Positions 24,369 through 33,102 of a stretch of DNA of 64,000 nucleotides are shown piece after piece. Location: assembly GCF_020880975.1 (NCBI RefSeq), contig NZ_JAJIWP010000006.1, positions 124,001 through 188,000 of the forward strand. Reading direction: 5' to 3'. The translations under genes were made by a program, and so were the position numbers. Source of the DNA: Mucilaginibacter sp. UR6-1. Its GTDB lineage: Bacteria; Bacteroidota; Bacteroidia; Sphingobacteriales; Sphingobacteriaceae. A model generated the notes under the pieces. It saw nothing but the letters and a program-made list of their open reading frames with translations. It did not search any database and was not told the DNA's origin. Numbering within the stretch: the first letter of the stretch is position 1; every line of letters starts with the position of its first letter.

Positions 24369-24419
24369 ATTCGGCCTATATCATTATATATATTTGCATA
24401 CCTAAAATCTTAATAATAC

Positions 24420-25958
24420 GTGTTGGTTAAAACTTTCGGCAGCTCGGTATATGGTATTCAGGCCATCACTATCACCGTTGAGGTGAACATTGCACCGGGT
24501 ACAAAATATTTTATTGTGGGCCTGCCCGATAACGCGGTTAAAGAAAGCTATTACCGCATCGAATCGGCATTAAAGAATTGCGGCTACAAAATGCCCCGCC
24601 AGCAGGTAGTGGTAAACATGGCCCCGGCTGATATCCGTAAAGAAGGTTCGGCGTATGACCTCACCATTGCTACTGCTGTATTAGCTGCCTCGGGCCAGAT
24701 AGAAACCGAGGAACTGGACAAATACCTCATTATGGGTGAGCTATCGCTCGATGGTGGTTTGCAGCCAATAAAAGGTGCTTTGCCTATTGCCATACAGGCA
24801 CGTAAGGAGGGTTTTAAAGGCTTTATACTCCCTAAGCAAAACGCCCGTGAGGCAGCCATTGTAAACGAACTGGAGGTTTACGGTGTAGAAAATATAAAGG
24901 AGGTAGCCAATTTCTTCAACGGCGATGAGCCACTAAAGCGCGAGGTGGTGAATACCCGCGAAGAGTTTTACGATAGCCTTAGCAACTACGACAGCGACTT
25001 TAGCGACGTACGAGGGCAGGAAAACATTAAACGCGCCCTCGAGATAGCCGCCGCCGGTGGCCATAATGTGATACTGATCGGTCCGCCGGGAGCGGGTAAA
25101 ACCATGCTGGCTAAAAGGCTACCATCTATACTGCCGCCCTTAACCCTGCATGAGTCATTGGAAACCACCAAGATCCACTCAGTAGCGGGTAAACTTTCAG
25201 CAGCGGATGCGTTGGTAACCATCAGGCCGTTCCGCTCGCCGCACCATACGGTGAGCGATGTGGCTTTAGTGGGCGGTGGCGGCAATCCGCAGCCCGGCGA
25301 AATATCGCTGGCACATAATGGCGTTTTGTTTCTGGATGAATTGCCTGAATTTAAGCGTAGTGTTTTAGAGGTAATGCGTCAGCCTTTGGAGGAGCGCCGC
25401 ATCACCATATCGCGCGCCAAGTTCACGGTTGATTATCCATCGAGCTTTATGCTGATAGCCAGCATGAACCCCTGCCCCTGTGGCTATTACAATCACCCCG
25501 AAAAGGAATGTGTTTGCCCGCCCGGAACGGTGCAGAAGTACATGAGCAAAATATCGGGCCCGTTGCTGGACAGGATAGACCTGCACGTTGAGGTCACACC
25601 GGTAAACTTCAGCGAATTGGCATCCGACCGCCTGGCCGAAAAAAGTGAGCATATACGCGAACGAGTTATAAAAGCCCGCGATAAGCAGATAGAACGCTTT
25701 GGCAGCAAACCGGATTTGCATGCCAACGCGCAAATGAGCCCCCAAATGGTACGCGATATTTGTAAAATAAATGCCGCCGGGCAAGCGTTGCTAAAAAAGG
25801 CGATGGAAAAGCTGGGCCTCTCCGCAAGGGCATATGACCGTATATTAAAAGTAGCCCGCACTATTGCCGACTTAGCCGGAAGTGAAGACATTGAGTTAGC
25901 GCATCTGGCCGAAGCCATACATTTCAGAAGTTTGGACAGGGAAGGCTGGGCTGGGTAA
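24420..25958 (+). CDS. YifB/ComM-family Mg-chelatase-like AAA ATPase
   Basis: 512 residues from GTG. N-terminal ChlI fold (MLVKTFGSSVYGIQAI; VNMAPADIRKEGSAYDL), AAA core with Walker A GPPGAGKT and Walker B LFLDELPEF, a Cys cluster (MNPCPCGYYNHPEKECVCPP), and the C-terminal Mg-chelatase domain (LSARAYDRILKVARTIADLA). Relatives such as ComM act as hexameric helicases in branch migration during transformation. Length is normal. Confidence 0.94.
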   Translation: MLVKTFGSSVYGIQAITITVEVNIAPGTKYFIVGLPDNAVKESYYRIESALKNCGYKMPRQQVVVNMAPADIRKEGSAYDLTIATAVLAASGQIETEELDKYLIMGELSLDGGLQPIKGALPIAIQARKEGFKGFILPKQNAREAAIVNELEVYGVENIKEVANFFNGDEPLKREVVNTREEFYDSLSNYDSDFSDVRGQENIKRALEIAAAGGHNVILIGPPGAGKTMLAKRLPSILPPLTLHESLETTKIHSVAGKLSAADALVTIRPFRSPHHTVSDVALVGGGGNPQPGEISLAHNGVLFLDELPEFKRSVLEVMRQPLEERRITISRAKFTVDYPSSFMLIASMNPCPCGYYNHPEKECVCPPGTVQKYMSKISGPLLDRIDLHVEVTPVNFSELASDRLAEKSEHIRERVIKARDKQIERFGSKPDLHANAQMSPQMVRDICKINAAGQALLKKAMEKLGLSARAYDRILKVARTIADLAGSEDIELAHLAEAIHFRSLDREGWAG

Positions 25959-25989
25959 GTGTATCTTTTTAGTTGGAAGGCGATTGATA

Positions 25990-27228
25990 TTACTTAAACT
26001 TCAGTGTCAGCACTGTAATGTCATCTATCGGTTTAGCCTTTACGTTATGATCAATATGGTGAAGTATGGCCTGGTTAAATTTCTCGGCAGATAGTTTGCC
26101 ATTCTTTTTTACGCAGGTCATCAGGCGGTCCTCGTTCCATATTTTTGAGGCATCAGGTTCGCGGTCAAGCAAGCCATCGGTATAGTTAAATATTAAGGTG
26201 CCCGGCTCAATATTTAGTTCTTCGGAATTTATAAAGGGTAATTCATCAAACGCGCCAATAATGGTTGTGCCGCGCTTTAAAGCCATGGCCTCACCGTTTG
26301 AGTATAAAATTGCGGGGTTGTGCCCGGCATTAACGTAATTAAGCTTGCGGGTGGTATGGTTGTAAATGGCAATAAAAAGGGTGATGAATTTTTCGCCCTT
26401 GGTGTTTCGTAAAACAATTTTGTTGAGCCGCTCCACAATAGTTGCCAGATCATCCTCAACAGATACCCAGGCGCGGAGGCTTGCCTGAAAGTTAGCCATC
26501 AGCAACGCGGCAGATATGCCCTTGCCCGATACATCGGCAATACACCAGAGGTATTCATGATCATTAACCTGTACAAAATCAAAATAATCGCCGCCAACAT
26601 TTTGGTGCGGGAGGTAGCGGGCACTCAGTTCAATACTCGGGTCGGTATAAACCTGCACCGGTATCAGCATACTTTGCATTTCGGCAGCAAGTTCCATTTC
26701 ACGCTGAAAGCGTTCAGACTCCAGCCGCTCCCTGAAAAGCTTTTTATTTTCAAGCGCTACCAACACCACGTTAATTATGGTTTGCATAAAGTTAAGGTCA
26801 TTGCTTACCATGTCATCGGGCGAGTTAAAATCGCCGATCAGGGCATACGCGATAGCCTTATTTTTTTGGTAGATGGGTATAAAGTAATCGTAGTTTGAAA
26901 GTATGGGGTGGTCAGAACCCTCGAGTGCGGCGGGTTCTTTTATTTTTTTAAGATGTTTACAAGCCTTGTACAATTCGCCGGTAGGTTCAATATGGCCGCC
27001 ATATTTTGATATGCAGATGTAGTTATTGCCTTCGGCTATTAAAAAGCGTAGTTTACCTATCTGCAAATAATTTCGGCAAATTACTTCCAGCATCTGAATA
27101 AGTACCGGGGTGGCTATGTTTTTATTTATTGCCCTGGTAAGCTCTAATAACGAGTTGAGCTCCGATTGTCTTTTCAACAGTAAACGGATCAGCTCATCTT
27201 CGCCGGAGTTTGTTTCGTTTGGCGGCAT
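25990..27228 (-). CDS. GAF-SpoIIE/PP2C-type serine phosphatase
   Basis: 412 residues. N-terminal helical lead, a GAF-like sensor (about 35-170), a coiled linker (RLESERFQREMELAAEMQSM), then a SpoIIE domain with metal-binding Asp residues (VGGDYFDFVQVNDHEYLWCI, ADVSGKGISAALLM, NYTDGLLD). Such RsbU-like enzymes dephosphorylate anti-sigma-factor antagonists. No anti-sigma partner gene is adjacent here. Confidence 0.9.
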   Translation of the reverse strand: MPPNETNSGEDELIRLLLKRQSELNSLLELTRAINKNIATPVLIQMLEVICRNYLQIGKLRFLIAEGNNYICISKYGGHIEPTGELYKACKHLKKIKEPAALEGSDHPILSNYDYFIPIYQKNKAIAYALIGDFNSPDDMVSNDLNFMQTIINVVLVALENKKLFRERLESERFQREMELAAEMQSMLIPVQVYTDPSIELSARYLPHQNVGGDYFDFVQVNDHEYLWCIADVSGKGISAALLMANFQASLRAWVSVEDDLATIVERLNKIVLRNTKGEKFITLFIAIYNHTTRKLNYVNAGHNPAILYSNGEAMALKRGTTIIGAFDELPFINSEELNIEPGTLIFNYTDGLLDREPDASKIWNEDRLMTCVKKNGKLSAEKFNQAILHHIDHNVKAKPIDDITVLTLKFK

Positions 27229-27273
27229 ATGTTTGCACGAACGGTGTAAGGCTAAAATAGAAAAATATATGTG

Positions 27274-28485
27274 TTATATGCGGATATTCTGTGATTTAAT
27301 ATCAAAAGCATCACGAAGGCCGGTTGTAAGCAGGTTAAAAGCGAATACCGTGAGCATAATGGCCACGCCCGGAATAATGGCCAGGTATGCCGCATCCATC
27401 ACAATATAGCCGTAATGTTCTTTGATCATACCACCCCAGGTAGGCATGGGTGGTTGTGCTCCAAAACCCAAAAAGCTCAAGCCTGACTCAAGTAATATAG
27501 CCGAAGCGAAGTTGGATGCCGCTATAACCAGCACCGGTCCTGATATGTTAGGTAAAATATGACGCGTTATGATACGCAGGTGTGAAAAGCCAAGCGCCTG
27601 GGCTGCCTCAATATATTCCGATCTTTTAACGGCAAGCACCTGCCCACGCACCAGCCGCGCTACCTCCACCCACATGGACAGGCCTACCGCTACAAATATT
27701 TGCCAAAGCCCCTTGCCCAGCGCGAAGGATATGGCAATAACCAGCAGCAATGCCGGTAATGACCATAGTATGTTCATCAGCCAGCTTAACACGGCATCAA
27801 CCCAGCCGCCAAAATAGCCTGCCGCGGCGCCTATGCAAACCCCGATAAGCAGGCTGATCAGTACCGCTAAAAAGCCAACAGCTAACGATACCCTTGCCCC
27901 AAGTATTACGCGGCTCAATATATCCCGCCCGTAAATATCGCTGCCTAACAGATAGGTACGGGTAACTATTTGCGCTTTAGTAATTTCATCGGCTACGCGT
28001 TTGTAAGCAGCCCCGCCCGCGCTTACCTGCAATTTTTTGCCATTTGGCCGGATAAAGATTATGTGGCCGTTTTTGTAAATGGGTTTTTGACCGCTGAATA
28101 CTTCAAAAATATTATAAGCGTGTTTTTCGGGCGCATCCTCGTCACCAATATATTCATCTACATAAATAGAATCTGCTTTAAAGTGATAAGATGTTATAGG
28201 CACATCCCGGTAAGCATCGGGCTGGCCTAAAAGCATCTTGCTGACAATGTTTACCGTATCAACCCGTTCAGCTTTTTTAATACGCAGCAGCTTAAAACTT
28301 GCCCCGGGGTGCTTCACGCTCAATTGTACCGACATGTTGTTGGCCAGCGGCGTATCATCAGGCATAATTAAATACCCTAAAGTGGCCGTAATAATGCTCA
28401 GCAAAATAAATGCAAGGCCACCCGCGGCAAGCTTGTTTTGCCTGAACATTGCCCAAACGCGCGATGTGGTTTTGCTGTCGGCCAC
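27274..28485 (-). CDS. ABC transporter permease of the OppC/DppC type
   Basis: 403 residues. N-terminal OppC-like segment with membrane helix 1 (AAGGLAFILLSIITATLGYL), a large periplasmic insert, and the BPD permease domain with five more helices and the EAA loop (YIEAAQALGFSHLRIITRHI). It would import peptides or nickel with partners that are not in this window, so the operon is incomplete here. The insert between helix 1 and the core (about 45-175) is typical of Bacteroidetes versions. Confidence 0.9.
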   Translation of the reverse strand: MADSKTTSRVWAMFRQNKLAAGGLAFILLSIITATLGYLIMPDDTPLANNMSVQLSVKHPGASFKLLRIKKAERVDTVNIVSKMLLGQPDAYRDVPITSYHFKADSIYVDEYIGDEDAPEKHAYNIFEVFSGQKPIYKNGHIIFIRPNGKKLQVSAGGAAYKRVADEITKAQIVTRTYLLGSDIYGRDILSRVILGARVSLAVGFLAVLISLLIGVCIGAAAGYFGGWVDAVLSWLMNILWSLPALLLVIAISFALGKGLWQIFVAVGLSMWVEVARLVRGQVLAVKRSEYIEAAQALGFSHLRIITRHILPNISGPVLVIAASNFASAILLESGLSFLGFGAQPPMPTWGGMIKEHYGYIVMDAAYLAIIPGVAIMLTVFAFNLLTTGLRDAFDIKSQNIRI

Positions 28486-28494
28486 TATATTTTA

Positions 28495-28845
28495 TTAAGC
28501 AGGAGTTTCATTCAGTTCGTCCCAATATTCAACCGCGCGGCGATAGTGCGGTATCACAATGGAGCCGCCCACCAGGTTAGCTATCATAAATATCTCGTTC
28601 ATCTCATCGTGTTTTACGCCCGCCTCAAAGCATTTGCCCAGGTGATATTTTATACAATCATCGCAACGTAAAACCATTGAGGCTACCAGGCCCAGCATTT
28701 CCTTTGTTTTTACATCAAGCGCGCCATCGGCATAGGTAGTGGTATCAAGCGCGAAAAAGCGTTTAATGTTGGTATTGGCCGTATCCATAATACGGTCGTT
28801 CATTTTGGTACGATAGTCGTTAAAATCGTCGATCAGCTTTCCCAT
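28495..28845 (-). CDS. Carboxymuconolactone decarboxylase/AhpD-like protein
   Basis: 116 residues with the CxxC-x3-H motif (VLRCDDCIKYHLGKCFEAGV) of the AhpD/CMD fold. Those two cysteines carry peroxidase-linked disulfide activity in AhpD. Ten bases upstream of the ABC permease start on the same strand, so it may share the transcript. Substrate unknown. Confidence 0.88.
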   Translation of the reverse strand: MGKLIDDFNDYRTKMNDRIMDTANTNIKRFFALDTTTYADGALDVKTKEMLGLVASMVLRCDDCIKYHLGKCFEAGVKHDEMNEIFMIANLVGGSIVIPHYRRAVEYWDELNETPA

Positions 28846-28868
28846 ATCGTAATATATAGATCAAAAAA

Positions 28869-29594
28869 TTAATTATTCAAAATAGCTACCATTCGGGCAA
28901 CTTCCGTTTCGCTGGCAATATATACATTGCCGTAATCACTAACTTGTGTGTTGATATAGGTAAGCGGATTTTTAGCTATTATACGTGCCGATGAATGATA
29001 CTCGGTGGCGTTGCTTTGCTCGATCAGCCTTTGCAGGTTAGTTGATTTTACTCCCGCCCCGGGCATAATGATAATGCGCCCTGCAGCCTGTTCAACCAGT
29101 TTACCCAGCAACGCCCCGGCATCCGGCGCCGCGCTGGCCTGCCCCGAGGTGAGCACCCGCTCGCAGCCGCAGGCAATGATATCTTCAAGTGCCTTAAAAG
29201 GGTCGGGCGAGCCATCAAACGCGCGGTTACAGGTAACACCCATAGGGCCGGCCCATTCTACAATACGTTTAAGCCATTCAGTATCAATTTCGGCACCAAT
29301 GGTTTGCGTGCCTACCGATATGCCGTTACAACCCAACTCGCGACAAAGTTCTATATCCTTTTTGATGATGGCATATTCCTCATCGCTGTAATAATAATTG
29401 CCCGAACGTGGCCTTATAATAGGATAAATATCAATATTCACACTTTCGCGGGCCTGCTTGATGGTACCATAGCTGGGTGTAGTACCGCCCTCAATCGGGT
29501 TATCGCAAAGCTCAACCCGCATGGCCCCGGCACGCTCGGCAATAATGCACGATTGTACAGTGAACGCGCAAACCTCCAGTATCCTTTTAGTCAT
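28869..29594 (-). CDS. cutC: CutC-family protein (copper homeostasis-type TIM barrel)
   Basis: 241 residues. Motifs ERAGAMRVELCDNPIEGGTT, PIIRPRSGNYYYSDEEY and ITCNRAFD-like GVTCNRAFDGSPDP are typical. CutC was named from copper tolerance in E. coli, though a direct copper role is disputed. It precedes the CMD gene by 23 bases; CutC, CMD protein and permease read as one leftward series. Confidence 0.92.
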   Translation of the reverse strand: MTKRILEVCAFTVQSCIIAERAGAMRVELCDNPIEGGTTPSYGTIKQARESVNIDIYPIIRPRSGNYYYSDEEYAIIKKDIELCRELGCNGISVGTQTIGAEIDTEWLKRIVEWAGPMGVTCNRAFDGSPDPFKALEDIIACGCERVLTSGQASAAPDAGALLGKLVEQAAGRIIIMPGAGVKSTNLQRLIEQSNATEYHSSARIIAKNPLTYINTQVSDYGNVYIASETEVARMVAILNN

Positions 29595-29666
29595 GAGATG
29601 TTTTTTTCAAGTGACTAAAGATAATGGTTTTGATATTGGCTGATTGTCAAAAAATATGGGAGAGCC

Positions 29667-30701
29667 TCAATAACTCATCTCATCCAACTCCACTTTGCCT
29701 TTAAACGTCATGAAAACAAAGGTGGTGTAACCCGCTACCAGCGGTACGCCAATGGCGGCTACGGTGAGCATAATGCCTAATGTTTTTTGTGATGACGCGG
29801 CATTATATACGGTCAGGTTATAGGCGGCATCCTGTTTGGATAGCAGCATGTTGGGGTAAAGCTCCATGGCTACCAACACCATCAGCAAACTTATGGTTAC
29901 GGCTGATGATATAAAGGCGAACATGTATTTGCGTTTGGTGATCTGCCGGGTAATATTAGCTATTGCCAGCACCATCAGTACCGGCACAAAAAACAGCTCG
30001 GGGTAACGGCGTATTACCGCGGCCATGTGTGGCAGGTACAGCAAGGTATAAAATGAGGTAAGCAGTATCATAATTACGAAGAAGATAGTGGTGTTGCGCA
30101 CCATAACCGTAAGCTTGGCATACAGGCGGTTCTCGGTTTTCATGACCAGGTAAATGGAGCCGTGCATCATTAGCAAAGCCAGTGTGGTAACACCGGTAAG
30201 CAGGGCATAGGGGTTTAAAAACTCGGTAAAGCTACCACGAAAAACATGGTCGGCACCCATATTGATGCCCTGGGTTACGTTGCCTAAAATTACGCCTAAT
30301 AAAAAAGCGATCAGCGCGCTTGATATAGAGTAGCTTATATCCCACATCTTGCGCCACCAGGCCATTGGCTCCTTGCTCCTGAACTCAATGGAGATAGCCC
30401 TGAAAATAATGGCCACCAAAAACAACATAAAGGGTATGTAAAATGCCGAAAGCATGGTAGCATAAACTTCGGGGAAACCGGCGAACAGCGCCCCGCCACC
30501 AATCACTATCCAAACTTCGTTGCCATCCCACACGGGGCCAATGGCATTGAGGGCTATGCGGCGGCTTTCCTCTTTATTAAAAAAAAGGTGGAGGGCCCCC
30601 GCGCCAAGGTCAAAACCATCCAGAATAATGTAGCCGGTAAATACAGCCCCTATCAGCAGGAACCACCAGGTTTGATAATCAATGCCTATAAACGTCGCCA
30701 T
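29667..30701 (-). CDS. cydB: Cytochrome bd oxidase subunit II
   Basis: 344 residues, about nine membrane helices. Begins MATFIGIDYQTWWFLLIGAV and contains LDGFDLGAGALHLFF and GPVWDGNEVWIVIGGGALFA, both CydB landmarks. Pairs with CydA to form the quinol oxidase that reduces O2 at low oxygen tension. Twelve bases separate it from cydA, in the usual cydAB order. Confidence 0.95.
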   Translation of the reverse strand: MATFIGIDYQTWWFLLIGAVFTGYIILDGFDLGAGALHLFFNKEESRRIALNAIGPVWDGNEVWIVIGGGALFAGFPEVYATMLSAFYIPFMLFLVAIIFRAISIEFRSKEPMAWWRKMWDISYSISSALIAFLLGVILGNVTQGINMGADHVFRGSFTEFLNPYALLTGVTTLALLMMHGSIYLVMKTENRLYAKLTVMVRNTTIFFVIMILLTSFYTLLYLPHMAAVIRRYPELFFVPVLMVLAIANITRQITKRKYMFAFISSAVTISLLMVLVAMELYPNMLLSKQDAAYNLTVYNAASSQKTLGIMLTVAAIGVPLVAGYTTFVFMTFKGKVELDEMSY

Positions 30702-30713
30702 GTTGGTAAAGGG

Positions 30714-32084
30714 TTAAAGTGAATCGGCCATTTCAATGTGCCGCGGACTATGGTCAATATTATGATTATCATACGGCCCGTGCTTTATTTTTTTATTCAG
30801 CAGGTAGATGAACAGGATGAACAATATCACATATACTACCGTAAACAATATCAGCGAGAACAATATCTGCCCGGCGCTTACCGCCTGAGATAGCGCCTTT
30901 GAGGTGCGCAGCAAGCCGTATACCACCCAGGGCTGCCGGCCAACCTCGGCGCTGTACCAGCCTACCTGGTTAGCTATTTGCGGCAGCAGTACCGAAAAGG
31001 AGAATATATACAGCAGCCACCGTTTTTGAAACAAGGTGCCCCGCCACCACAAAAAAGAAGCATAAAGGGTAAGCGCTATCAAAAACATGCCGATGGCTAC
31101 CATGAGGTGGTAAGTTTGAAAAACGAAATTCACCGCGCCGGGCCTGTCCCCGGGTTTAAAATTGTTGAGGCCGGTTACCGGGGTTTTAAAATCGCCTTTG
31201 GTTAAAAAGCTTAGTCCGCCGGGTATGGCAATGCCTTTGGTTTGATTATTTTTTTGGTCTACATAGCCAAACAGGTACATATCGGCAGCTTTAGTGCCAT
31301 CGTAATGACCTTCAAGGGCGGCCAGTTTGGCGGGTTGATATTCGGCTACTACCTCGGCAGAGCTGTGGCCTACCACAAGCTGCGCTAACGAAAAAAAGGT
31401 AGCCACAGCCAGGGCTATTTTGAATGATATGCGGGCAAAATGCGCATGGCGGTTACGCAGCAGGTAAAATGCGCTGATGCTTAAAACCAAAAAAGCTCCT
31501 GCTAAAAATGAACCTATCCAAACGTGGGTAAGCCGTGTTACTGATGATGGGTTGAACACCATCGCCCAAAAATCGGTTATCTCGGCACGTGCATTAAGGC
31601 CGGTGCCTACAATATGGTAGCCTGCCGGAGTTTGCTGCCAGGAGTTGGCTACCACTATCCACACGGCGGAGAACATGGAACCCAAGGTTACCATCACCGT
31701 CGAAAAAAAATGGACGCCGGGGCGCACCTTGTTCCAGCCAAATAATAATATGCCCAAAAAGCCCGACTCCAGCGCGAAAGCGAAAATACCCTCCGCGGCC
31801 AGTGCGCTGCCAAAAACATCGCCTACATATTTGGAGTACACTGCCCAGTTGGTGCCAAATTCAAACTCCATAACAATGCCCGTAGCCACGCCTATACCAA
31901 ATATGAGTGCGAAAATTCGCACATAAAAGCGGGCCATCTGCTCATATAACTTTCGGCCGGTTTTTATATAAAGGCCTTCCATAATGGTCATGATCAACCC
32001 GAGGCCAATACTTAACGGCGGATAGATATAATGGAATGCTATAGTGAACGCGAATTGAATGCGGGCTAAAATTTCAACATTCAT
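30714..32084 (-). CDS. cydA: Cytochrome bd oxidase subunit I
   Basis: 456 residues from ATG 32084 (MNVEILARIQFAFTIAFHYI); the ATG 30 bases upstream gives an atypical leader, so this start is preferred. Haem ligands: His18-type residue in the first helix (FHYIYPPLSIGLG) and GRQPWVVYGLLRT, the quinol-site signature. The Q loop is short, as in most non-enteric forms. First gene of cydAB. Confidence 0.95.
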   Translation of the reverse strand: MNVEILARIQFAFTIAFHYIYPPLSIGLGLIMTIMEGLYIKTGRKLYEQMARFYVRIFALIFGIGVATGIVMEFEFGTNWAVYSKYVGDVFGSALAAEGIFAFALESGFLGILLFGWNKVRPGVHFFSTVMVTLGSMFSAVWIVVANSWQQTPAGYHIVGTGLNARAEITDFWAMVFNPSSVTRLTHVWIGSFLAGAFLVLSISAFYLLRNRHAHFARISFKIALAVATFFSLAQLVVGHSSAEVVAEYQPAKLAALEGHYDGTKAADMYLFGYVDQKNNQTKGIAIPGGLSFLTKGDFKTPVTGLNNFKPGDRPGAVNFVFQTYHLMVAIGMFLIALTLYASFLWWRGTLFQKRWLLYIFSFSVLLPQIANQVGWYSAEVGRQPWVVYGLLRTSKALSQAVSAGQILFSLILFTVVYVILFILFIYLLNKKIKHGPYDNHNIDHSPRHIEMADSL

Positions 32085-32360
32085 AATGTGTTTAGTTTGA
32101 GGGTAATGCTGCAAGCAAATGTCGTTACTGAAAACTTTGCTTTAGCGGCCTTACAACCGCAAAATACTATTTAGAAAGTATACGAATTACTATTTCAAAA
32201 AAATAACAATAGGTTTTGTAACAAAAAAATTGTATAATATTAGGCTCTCCATAAAACAAATGCCAACATGCGCCGTTATTATTACAGTTGATAAAACGGG
32301 GCCATCATGGTGTTTTGCATCTTGATCAGCTCGCTTTTATCAACTATAAATTTGTTTACT

Positions 32361-32438
32361 CAGTATTCGTTTAATATTGAGGTCAGTTAATAGTTAATTA
32401 GAAAATGTCAGATACGCGAGGTATCTGACATTTTTTTT
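32361..32438 (+). ncRNA. Candidate small RNA or attenuated leader of the PAP2 gene
   Basis: Promoter-like TAAATTTG (32347-32354) with a weak CTTG -33 at 32321-32324 lies upstream. About 50 bases after the predicted start comes a 10-bp perfect stem (32406-32415 with 32421-32430, loop GCGAG) followed by eight T. The next coding start (ATG 32461) is only 23 bases further, so this may be a leader attenuator instead. Confidence 0.35.
32406..32438 (+). terminator. Orphan intrinsic terminator
   Basis: 10-bp perfect stem TGTCAGATAC/GTATCTGACA, then eight T. No rightward gene precedes it in this intergenic region. Confidence 0.85.
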
Positions 32439-32460
32439 GCACTTTGACCAAACTTACACT

Positions 32461-33102
32461 ATGCAGCAGCGCCGTCAACGCATACTTACATTTACACTTA
32501 TTGGCCTGGTTACAGGCTTTATCCTGCTCTCCGTTTTCGTAGCTTATTTTCCTGATAATAATATCGATCTTGAATTCTCTGAAGAAGTGCAGGAAAACCG
32601 GATGCCCATGCTCGACGTATTGATGAAGCTGGTAAGCTACCCGGGCTATGCCTGGATATCGGTTACTATGGCAGCCATAATAGCGGTTACGTTTTTAGCC
32701 TTCAGGTACAAAAAGGAAGCACTGTTTACTATGCTTACCTTACTCTCAGCATTAGTAAGTACCATTATTAAAGCAGCGGTTAACCGGGCGCGGCCATCGG
32801 CAGATATTGTACAGGTTATTGAAAAAACTGTTCAGCAAAGTTTCCCGAGCGGGCATACGCAGTTTTATGTGGTGTTTTTTGGCTTTATGATAGTGGTAAT
32901 GTTTACCAGGCGCTCGTTGCCGCAGGCGTTACGCATTGCAACAATCGCAATATCACTGGTACTTATATTCACCATTCCGTTCTCGCGCATTTATTTGGGC
33001 GCGCATTGGTTTACTGATGTTTTGGGCGGATTTATTGCTGGCCTGATATGCCTTTGGGTGCTGGCCTGGTTTTACCTCCGCAAGCGCGGTGATGCCGTTT
33101 AG
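32461..33102 (+). CDS. PAP2-family phosphatase (lipid phosphatase-like)
   Basis: 213 residues from ATG 32461; the TTG at 32437 is rejected because it overlaps the terminator's T-tract. Six membrane helices. Phosphatase motifs: KAAVNRARPS (KxxxxxxRP), SFPSGHTQ (PSGH) and SRIYLGAHWFTDVLGG (SRxxxxxHxxxD). Members dephosphorylate undecaprenyl-PP or phosphatidic acid at the outer face of the inner membrane. The stop overlaps the convergent SNF2 gene by 4 bases. Confidence 0.9.
   Translation: MQQRRQRILTFTLIGLVTGFILLSVFVAYFPDNNIDLEFSEEVQENRMPMLDVLMKLVSYPGYAWISVTMAAIIAVTFLAFRYKKEALFTMLTLLSALVSTIIKAAVNRARPSADIVQVIEKTVQQSFPSGHTQFYVVFFGFMIVVMFTRRSLPQALRIATIAISLVLIFTIPFSRIYLGAHWFTDVLGGFIAGLICLWVLAWFYLRKRGDAV

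Larger units (their letters stand above)
32085..32460. other. Intergenic region between divergent cydA and the PAP2 gene
   Basis: 376 bases with no ORF. It holds the cydAB promoter by position, a perfect TAnnTTTG element (TAAATTTG, 32347-32354) and a strong rightward terminator (32406-32438) that no upstream gene explains. Confidence 0.6.

Noticed and set aside
32437..32460. TTG start for the PAP2 gene
   Set aside because: It lies in the T-tract of the terminator; ATG 32461 gives the usual N-terminus.
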